DNA from: Campylobacter concisus
GTDB lineage: Bacteria > Campylobacterota > Campylobacteria > Campylobacterales > Campylobacteraceae
Length of the DNA stretch: 64,000 nt
NCBI RefSeq assembly: GCF_015229955.1
Contig: NZ_JAAKYZ010000001.1
Location: 62,001 to 126,000 of the forward strand
Reading direction: 5' to 3'
In this document: piece after piece, positions 58,345-64,000 of the stretch
Numbering within the stretch: the stretch's first letter is position 1
Layout: each line of letters opens with the position of its first letter
Translations under genes and position numbers: made by a program
The notes under the pieces: generated by a model
Seen by the model: only the letters and a program-made list of their open reading frames with translations
What the model was told of the DNA's origin: nothing
The model's database searches: none

Positions 58345-58905
58345 ATGGCAAGAATGAAATTTTTCGTAGATACTGATAGATGTATTAGTTGTTATGGTTG
58401 CCAAGTTGCTTGCTCTTCTGCTCATGAACTTCCAGTAGGAATTTATAGAAGAAAGGTCATTACACTTCATGATGGTATCGAAGGTAAAGAGGTTTCAACT
58501 ACTATTGCATGCCAACACTGTACTGATGCACCTTGTGAGCAAGTTTGCCCGGTTGATTGTTTCTACATTAGAGCTGACGGCATCGTGCTTCATGATAAAA
58601 ATATATGTATAGGCTGTGGTTACTGCTTATATGCTTGTCCATTTGGTGCACCACAGTTCCCTAAAGATGGAGCATTTGGCGTAAAAGGTGTTATGGATAA
58701 ATGTACAATGTGTGCAGGCGGTCCAGAGCCAACAAACTCACACGAGGAGAGAGAGCTTTACGGTCAAAATAGAATGGCTGAAGGAAAAGTGCCTATGTGT
58801 GCGGCTGTTTGTGCTACAAATGCACTTTTAGTTGGAGATGCGGCTGAAGTATCAAACGTATATCGCAAACGCGTTATGCTAAGAAACACTGGGCTAAATG
58901 CCTAA
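58345..58905 (+). CDS. fdhB: Formate dehydrogenase iron-sulfur subunit
   Basis: This 186-residue ferredoxin-type subunit has four cysteine groups for four 4Fe-4S clusters: 'CISCYGCQVAC', 'CQHCTDAPCEQVC', 'CIGCGYCLYACPFG' and a split 'CTMC' with 'MCAAVC'. It relays electrons from FdhA to the cytochrome b FdhC. It starts 11 bases after the fdhA stop with an AAGGAGG site. The terminator that follows shows that fdhC is not part of this operon. Confidence 0.95.
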   Translation: MARMKFFVDTDRCISCYGCQVACSSAHELPVGIYRRKVITLHDGIEGKEVSTTIACQHCTDAPCEQVCPVDCFYIRADGIVLHDKNICIGCGYCLYACPFGAPQFPKDGAFGVKGVMDKCTMCAGGPEPTNSHEERELYGQNRMAEGKVPMCAAVCATNALLVGDAAEVSNVYRKRVMLRNTGLNA

Positions 58906-58909
58906 CAAG

Positions 58910-58931
58910 AAGGAGAGCATTTGCTCTCCTT
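58910..58931 (+). terminator. Terminator of the fdh operon
   Basis: Nine-base arms AAGGAGAGC and GCTCTCCTT around ATTT, four bases after the fdhB stop. Confidence 0.8.
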
Positions 58932-59095
58932 TAAATTCTAAATTTTAAACTTAAAAACCTTTTCATTATTTTATAAAGCTACTATTTTTTATTCAAAAGA
59001 TAAATTTTAAATTTACATTAGAAAATTTCTAAAACTATTTAAAATTGGCTATTTGAAGACAAATTTCTATTTATTATCTCAATTTGCTCTATTTT

Positions 59096-59115
59096 ATGAT
59101 AATCGTTTTTATTTT
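59096..59115. promoter_or_regulatory. Possible Fur box upstream of the FTR1 gene
   Basis: TATGATAATCGTTTTTATTT resembles one and a half of the GATAAT repeats that make up Fur sites, and a second GATAAT (59133-59138) follows, perhaps doubling as the -10. The homologous iron genes are Fur-regulated in C. jejuni, which supports but does not prove it. Confidence 0.4.
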
Positions 59116-59174
59116 AATCAAAGTAAAGCCTTGATAATATTCGTTTCAAAAAAATCTCACAGGTGGTTTATTTA

Positions 59175-61115
59175 ATGAATAAATTCTTAAAATTTATGCT
59201 AATTATGTTGTTGCCTATTTGGCTTATGGCAAAAAATGACGACTATGAGCAAGTCGCAGCTCAGATAAAAGAGTCGCTACAAAAAGTAATAACAGAGTAT
59301 AGAGCAGGCAATGTTGAACAAGCAGTCAGCGATACTCAAAATGCTTATTTTGGCTTATTTGAAGACGTTGAAGCTGGTATTAGAATAAATTTAGGCCAGA
59401 AAAAAGCTTACTCTATGGAGAAGCAGTTTGGCGAGATCAGAAAGGCGATAAAAGCAGGCGAAGCGCCAGATGATGTGCAAAAAAGAATAGATCAGATAAA
59501 TAGCGAGATCGCTGAAGTTCTACCAGTTATTTTAAAAGGACATAGACTAGTTGGTGAGTATTCAGACAGCCCAGCTCAAGCTGCTACAACTGATTATGAT
59601 ACTTCTAAATTTATCCCTGAGTGGAAGGTGGCATTTACAAATTTATCAGCCGATATAGATAAAGCAATAGCAAGCTATGAGAGCGATAAACAAGATGATG
59701 CTAAAAGTGCTATCCAAGATGCTAAATTTACAGACTACAGAAATACTCAACTTGAAATCGCTATTCGCCAGCATATAGAAAATGGTAAAAGCATAGATGC
59801 TGATATCCAAAGAAAGATGGGCGAAGCGATCAGCGGCATTACAAATGGCATAAGCAAAGACGACTTTAAAACTAAGCTAGATGAGATCAAAAAGCTAGCG
59901 TATGACGCTGTCTCAAAACTACCAGCTGATACTGCAAAACTTGCAAAAGTTGATGTGAGCGATGTAGAAGCAGCTTCTGAAGAAGATAGTGGTGTAGATT
60001 ATACCAAAGTCGTTCAAAACATAAACGATAAAATTCAAGCCGCTATCACACTTTATAAAAACGGTGATGCAAAAAAAGCCATGGGCGATATCCAAGACAT
60101 CTACTTTGATGAGTTTGAAGGTAGCGGCATGGAGAATAAAGTAGGTGCAATAGATGTAAATTTAAAAACAGCTATTGAAGCTACATTTGGCAATCTTGTA
60201 GCCCTTATGAAGTCAGGCGCAGACGAAAAAACTCTTCAAGAAAGTGCAAGCAAGATGTCATCTCAGCTAGCAGCTGCACTTGAGAAAACTAGCAGTTCAA
60301 GCTCACCTTGGTCTTTATTTGTTTGGGCTTTGACTATCATCTTAAGAGAGGGCTTTGAGGCACTTATCATTGTTGCTGCTGTTGTTGCATATCTTGTAAA
60401 AACTGGTAATGCTAAAGCGATGGGCAAAGTTGTTTATAGCTCAGTTGGCGTGGCTGTTATCTTAAGTTTTGTCATGGCGTGGCTAATGAATGTCATTTTT
60501 GGCGAGGCAGCAGGTCAAAAAAGGGAGCTTATGGAAGGCATCACGATGCTTGTTGCAGTGGGACTTCTATTTTATGTTGGTTTCTGGCTTCTTTCAAATG
60601 CTGGTGCTAAAAAATGGAATGACTACATCAAATCACACGTCTCTGACTCTATCTCAAGTGGCTCAACTACAACGCTTTGGTGGACTGTATTTTTAGCAGT
60701 ATTTAGAGAGGGTGCTGAAACTGTACTATTTTATCAGGCACTTATTTTTGGAGCTAAAGATTCAGCTGGTTACTCGATGATAGCAGCTGGCTTTGTGATA
60801 GGACTTGTCGTTCTTTTAATAGTCTATTTCTTATTTAAAATTTTTGCTGTTAAAATTCCTATTAAACCATTTTTTATATTTACGTCAGCTATTATCTTTT
60901 ATATGTCGATTGTCTTTGTTGGCAAGGGTGTCGGCGAGCTAGTTGAGGGTAAAATTTTCATCCCAACTATCATAAATGGACTTAGCTTCCCTGACTGGAT
61001 GAGAGACTGGCTAGGATTTCAGCCATATTATGAGAGTTTAGTGCCTCAAATCATTATGGTACTTGCCCTAGTTATAGGCATCGTTATTATGAAATCAAAA
61101 CAAAATAAAAATTAA
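59175..61115 (+). CDS. FTR1-family iron permease with duplicated periplasmic domain
   Basis: This 646-residue protein has a signal peptide (MNKFLKFMLIMLLPIWLMA), a soluble region of about 370 residues, then seven membrane helices with the FTR1 iron motifs 'LREGFEALIIVAAVV' and 'FREGAETVLFYQALIF'. The soluble region contains two related copies: one with 'QNAYFGLFEDVEAGIRINLG' and 'EKQFGEIRKAIKAGE', and one with 'IQDIYFDEFEGSGMENKVG' and 'EATFGNLVALMKSGA'. It imports iron together with P19. The ATG at 59175 follows AGGTGG; a GTG at 59163 would add four residues. Confidence 0.92.
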   Translation: MNKFLKFMLIMLLPIWLMAKNDDYEQVAAQIKESLQKVITEYRAGNVEQAVSDTQNAYFGLFEDVEAGIRINLGQKKAYSMEKQFGEIRKAIKAGEAPDDVQKRIDQINSEIAEVLPVILKGHRLVGEYSDSPAQAATTDYDTSKFIPEWKVAFTNLSADIDKAIASYESDKQDDAKSAIQDAKFTDYRNTQLEIAIRQHIENGKSIDADIQRKMGEAISGITNGISKDDFKTKLDEIKKLAYDAVSKLPADTAKLAKVDVSDVEAASEEDSGVDYTKVVQNINDKIQAAITLYKNGDAKKAMGDIQDIYFDEFEGSGMENKVGAIDVNLKTAIEATFGNLVALMKSGADEKTLQESASKMSSQLAAALEKTSSSSSPWSLFVWALTIILREGFEALIIVAAVVAYLVKTGNAKAMGKVVYSSVGVAVILSFVMAWLMNVIFGEAAGQKRELMEGITMLVAVGLLFYVGFWLLSNAGAKKWNDYIKSHVSDSISSGSTTTLWWTVFLAVFREGAETVLFYQALIFGAKDSAGYSMIAAGFVIGLVVLLIVYFLFKIFAVKIPIKPFFIFTSAIIFYMSIVFVGKGVGELVEGKIFIPTIINGLSFPDWMRDWLGFQPYYESLVPQIIMVLALVIGIVIMKSKQNKN

Positions 61116-61135
61116 TCTTATTTAAAGGAGAGAAT

Positions 61136-61657
61136 ATGAATAAAATTCTTAGTTCAGCCCTAGCACTTAGCCTAGCAGCTGGTTTTGCACTTGCTGGAGA
61201 GCATCCAATCGGTGAGCCTGTAGAGGCTAATGGCATGGAGATAGCTGCAGTTTATTTGCAACCAATCGACATGGAACCAAAGGGTATTGACCTAGCTCCA
61301 AGCCTAGCTGATTTTCACCTAGAAGCTGACATACACGCTATTGCTGGTAATAAAAACGGCTTTGGCGAAGGTGAGTGGATCCCATACCTAAAGATTAACT
61401 ACGAGCTAAAAAACCTTGATAACGGCAAAGTTAAAAAAGGTACCTTTATGCCAATGGTTGCAAGCGATGGCCCACACTATGGTGCTAACGTAAAAATGGA
61501 TACAGGCGTAGGCAACTATGAGCTTAAATTCCACATTGATAATCCAGAAAAACAAGGTTTTGGTCGTCACGCTGACAAAGAGAGCGGTGTTGGTAAATGG
61601 TTTGAGCCTTTCACAACAACTTATAAATTTCAATGGACAGGTGGTCCTGTTAAATAA
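61136..61657 (+). CDS. p19: Periplasmic iron-transport protein P19
   Basis: This 173-residue protein has a signal peptide (to LALA-G) and the P19 fold, with 'EIAAVYLQPIDMEPKGIDLA', 'FHLEADIHAIAGNKNGFGEG' and 'VASDGPHYGANVKMDTGVGN'. These carry the His, Met and Glu ligands for copper and iron known in C. jejuni P19, which is needed for growth on low iron. It is 20 bases after the FTR1 gene, and the pair is a functional unit. A hairpin after its stop separates it from the next gene. Confidence 0.94.
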   Translation: MNKILSSALALSLAAGFALAGEHPIGEPVEANGMEIAAVYLQPIDMEPKGIDLAPSLADFHLEADIHAIAGNKNGFGEGEWIPYLKINYELKNLDNGKVKKGTFMPMVASDGPHYGANVKMDTGVGNYELKFHIDNPEKQGFGRHADKESGVGKWFEPFTTTYKFQWTGGPVK

Positions 61658-61662
61658 TCACC

Positions 61663-61683
61663 AGGGGCGTTCTCGCCCCTTTT
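61663..61683 (+). terminator. Terminator-like hairpin inside the iron operon
   Basis: A seven-base stem AGGGGCG / CGCCCCT with a TTCT loop is followed by TTT, immediately after p19 and 24 bases before the DUF2318 gene. Confidence 0.7.
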
Positions 61684-61706
61684 AAAAATTCTCATAGGGT
61701 TTAGTT

Positions 61707-63086
61707 ATGTCAATTTATTTCTATCAGGTCTTTTTAGCCCTCCTTGGATTTACGCTTTTTGCTGCCTTAAATAACAAGGATAAAAGTTTAAAAACACTCT
61801 TTTTACCGTCACTTTTTGGAGTCGTAGCTGGCGTATTTATCTTTAAAGTCGTTCGTCATGCACTTATAGATGATCAGTTTAAAATTTTCATTGATTCAGT
61901 GACGCTAGTTTTTCTACTAATTAGCATTTTATGGATATTTCTTGAGCTTAAGATAGCAAAAATTGTAACGTTTTTTATTTTAGGCATCGGCTTTGGCTTT
62001 GGCTATAGTTCAAGCAGTGTGTTATTCCCGCTATTTGGTGGTGAGCTACTAGATACGCTTTCGGTCATTAGCTTCTTTCTAATGATATTTGCAATGATCT
62101 TGCTCGTATTTTTATTCTTTTTTATTTCGAATTTAAAATCTAGCATTTCTCCATTAATAGCTAAAATTTTAGCCCTTATTACTTTAGTTTTCTTGCTAAT
62201 CGATAGGAGCTCTCAGACAGCACTTGAGCTTTTGCGTGCTGGGGCTTTAAAGATAAGTAGTGAGTTAAACTCTCAGATTCTATCTGTTAGTGCAAAAGGT
62301 ATTTACGTATCAGAATTTGGTACTTATTTTTATATCTTTGTGATCTTACTTTTATGTATCACCGCACTTTTCTTTATGCCAAAAAGTATTGATAAAAATA
62401 AATTTGGTTCTATCAAATACCGTTTTACAAAAGCCATTAGAGAAAATATTTCTGATAATGCAAAATTTGCATTTTGTAGTATTTTGATAGCACTTGGATT
62501 TTCGCTCTATTATGATCTTTACGCATCTCGTCCACCTGAAATTTCAGAGCCAGTCTTGGTTGAGCCAGTGGGAGATAAATTTATATTTGATGTTGATATG
62601 CTAAAAGATAATGAACTTCACAGATTTGCTTATATTACAGATGAGGGTAAGCAGATAAGATTTTTCTTGCTAAACCGCTTTAGTGACCGCATCTCGCCTG
62701 TCATCGTCTTTGACTCTTGTATGATTTGCGGTGATATGGGCTATATAAAGAGAGGAAATGACCTTATTTGTATCTCTTGTAATGTTAGAATTTTTTTGCC
62801 ATCAGTTGGCAAAGAGGGTGGTTGCAATCCGATACCAATGCCATTTATCTTCGATGGCAAAAATATTATAGTTGATTATAAAACTATTACAGATGGAGCA
62901 AATTTCTTTAGTAAGGTTGTCGAAAAAATGGTGCTTGACCCAGTTAGTCGCAAAAAGGTGAGCAACCTTGAGTCAAGATCATATTTATACTATGGACGCA
63001 CATATTTCTTTGAAAATAACGAAACTCAAGCGAAATTTGAAGCAAATCCAGAAAAATATGTAGAAACAAATGGAACGTTAAAATGA
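61707..63086 (+). CDS. DUF2318 membrane protein with YHS-like C-terminus
   Basis: This 459-residue protein has about eight membrane helices (to about 280), then a periplasmic domain with the DUF2318 cysteine pattern 'DSCMICGDMGYIKRGNDLIC' and 'ISCNVRIFLP', and 'GGCNPIPMPF'. The last 45 residues look like a YHS domain ('VLDPVSRKKVSN', 'YYGRTYFFENNETQAKFEAN') but without the usual cysteines. It is the homologue of the gene that follows p19 in C. jejuni, where the cluster aids iron acquisition. A redox or metal-handling role is inferred. The next gene overlaps it by four bases. Confidence 0.88.
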   Translation: MSIYFYQVFLALLGFTLFAALNNKDKSLKTLFLPSLFGVVAGVFIFKVVRHALIDDQFKIFIDSVTLVFLLISILWIFLELKIAKIVTFFILGIGFGFGYSSSSVLFPLFGGELLDTLSVISFFLMIFAMILLVFLFFFISNLKSSISPLIAKILALITLVFLLIDRSSQTALELLRAGALKISSELNSQILSVSAKGIYVSEFGTYFYIFVILLLCITALFFMPKSIDKNKFGSIKYRFTKAIRENISDNAKFAFCSILIALGFSLYYDLYASRPPEISEPVLVEPVGDKFIFDVDMLKDNELHRFAYITDEGKQIRFFLLNRFSDRISPVIVFDSCMICGDMGYIKRGNDLICISCNVRIFLPSVGKEGGCNPIPMPFIFDGKNIIVDYKTITDGANFFSKVVEKMVLDPVSRKKVSNLESRSYLYYGRTYFFENNETQAKFEANPEKYVETNGTLK

Positions 63087-64000
63087 AAAATATGCAACTA
63101 AGAATGATAAAAAGCTCGATCACGGGCTCAAAGGTGCAAAAGACGATGGCCTTTATCACTATACTACTAGCTGCTCTTTTGATAGCTTGCATGCTAAATA
63201 TCACGCTAAAAATCGGCGATCAAGTAGCAACTGAGCTTAGAGGATATGGCTCAAATATCGTTGTTTTGCCACGAGGTGAGAGCTTAAGTATCGAGATCGA
63301 GGGTAAAAATTTCACTCCACTAAAATCACAAAATTTACTTCCAGAAGCTGATATTTATAAGATAAAAGAGATCTTTTGGAGAAACAATATCGTTGCTTTT
63401 GCGCCATTTTTAGAAGCAAAGGTTAAAGATGAAAAAGGAATTGAATTTGCCTTTGAAGGAACCTATTTTGATAAAAATATTGGTCTAAAAGATGAGCCAG
63501 AATTTAGCACAGGCGTTAAGAGCTTGTATGGATTTTGGGGCGTTGAGGGTGTTTGGCCAAAAGATGAAAGCATGGATGAAATTTTAGTTGGCGAAGAACT
63601 TTCTAAGGCTAAAAATTTAAAGGTTGGCGACAAGCTTAGCCTTACTGGCAAAAACGGCGTAAGAGAGGTTAAAATAGTTGGAATTTTAAAAGGAGCTAGT
63701 GACGAGACGCATAAGCTAGTTGGCTCACTAAAGCTTGCTGGAGATCTTTCAGGTCACGCTGGCTCATATACAAAGGCTGAAGTCTCAGCTATGACAATCC
63801 CAGAAAATGACCTATCGTTAAAAGCAAGAAGAAATTTAGACAACCTTGATAGTGCAGAGTACGACAAATGGTACTGCTCAGCCTATGCTGGCTCGATCGC
63901 ATTTCAGATAGAAGAAAATTTACCAAACGTTAGCGCAAAGGCAAGCCTTCAAGTAAGCGATGCAGAGAGTAACATAGTAAAGAAAATCCAAAGCCTAATG
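63083..64000 (+). CDS. MacB/FtsX-type ABC transporter permease, 3' end outside window
   Basis: The frame starts with an ATG overlapping the DUF2318 stop and runs off the right edge (306 codons visible). After an N-terminal membrane helix ('FITILLAALLIACMLNITLK') comes a periplasmic MacB-PCD-like domain: 'VATELRGYGSNIVVLPRGES', 'DEILVGEELSKAKNLKVGDK' and 'VREVKIVGILKGASDE'. This is the first of the two permeases that follow p19 and the DUF2318 gene in C. jejuni, with an ATPase further on. The remaining membrane helices would lie beyond the window. Confidence 0.88.
   Translation, partial: MKNMQLRMIKSSITGSKVQKTMAFITILLAALLIACMLNITLKIGDQVATELRGYGSNIVVLPRGESLSIEIEGKNFTPLKSQNLLPEADIYKIKEIFWRNNIVAFAPFLEAKVKDEKGIEFAFEGTYFDKNIGLKDEPEFSTGVKSLYGFWGVEGVWPKDESMDEILVGEELSKAKNLKVGDKLSLTGKNGVREVKIVGILKGASDETHKLVGSLKLAGDLSGHAGSYTKAEVSAMTIPENDLSLKARRNLDNLDSAEYDKWYCSAYAGSIAFQIEENLPNVSAKASLQVSDAESNIVKKIQSLM

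Overview
This window is an AT-rich epsilonproteobacterial chromosome segment, best explained as Campylobacter and probably a host-associated species close to C. concisus. The species level is an inference from gene content. Support comes from a CadF-type OmpA adhesin after rplM-rpsI, an FTR1-P19-DUF2318 iron locus, MqnA of the futalosine menaquinone pathway, a carboxynorspermidine (NspC-type) polyamine route, a selenocysteine formate dehydrogenase, and several runs of genes in the order known from C. jejuni: addB-addA-rplM-rpsI-cadF-HAD, purA-FliJ-like-MotE-like, and surA/gltX/malic enzyme/upp/mqnA. I see no rRNA, tRNA, insertion sequence, prophage or CRISPR array.

Layout. Positions 1-9.8 kb hold the end of a cytochrome-oxidase accessory cluster (TPM-like and FixH-like proteins), a flavin reductase, the AddAB recombination nuclease, ribosomal proteins L13 and S9, cadF and a HAD phosphatase. 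Positions 10-14.7 kb hold an HI0933-type flavoprotein, an MFS exporter, rdgB, a TPR protein and an unknown gene. Positions 14.6-17.8 kb form a patchwork: a visibly GC-rich carboxynorspermidine synthase, a very AT-rich orphan gene whose GTG start overlaps its stop, and a GC-richer frameshifted pseudogene. Positions 17.8-23.9 kb (minus strand) encode a YceI protein and a compact operon of an OprC/NosA-type copper receptor (one-base frameshift, plug domain apparently missing), a Tat-exported binding protein, permease, ATPase and NnrS. Positions 24-27.2 kb hold a PH-like membrane protein, moaE/moaD, nspC and a DJ-1/PfpI protein.

Positions 27.4-30.9 kb carry fdhC, the two-domain YedF protein, selD (itself with an in-frame UGA-selenocysteine) and a nitroreductase. 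Positions 31-38.2 kb encode a large PAS-GGDEF-degenerate-EAL protein, a HisZ-like protein, purA and two flagellum-related genes. Positions 38.3-42.1 kb hold a TerC/Alx protein, moeA, the selenium transporter-like yedE/fdhT and an ABC ATPase remnant. Positions 42.2-48 kb hold surA, gltX, malic enzyme, upp, a barnase-barstar pair and mqnA. Positions 48-58.9 kb are a selenium/formate block: a TorD-like chaperone and polyferredoxin diverge from selA-selB, followed by a CPYC thioredoxin-fold protein, a Tat leader peptide gene, fdhA (UGA-Sec) and fdhB. Positions 59-64 kb hold the FTR1, P19, DUF2318 and ABC permease iron system, cut by the window end.

How it fits together. Much of the window serves formate respiration. 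SelD makes selenophosphate, SelA and SelB make and deliver Sec-tRNA, YedE and YedF are selenium-linked, MoaDE and MoeA build the molybdenum cofactor, and the TorD-like chaperone and polyferredoxin probably help maturation. FdhA/B/C are the enzyme, with fdhC far from fdhAB. The most interesting loci for follow-up are the candidate copper-uptake operon with the broken, plugless receptor, the mosaic islet at 14.6-17.8 kb, and the barnase-barstar pair in a housekeeping operon.
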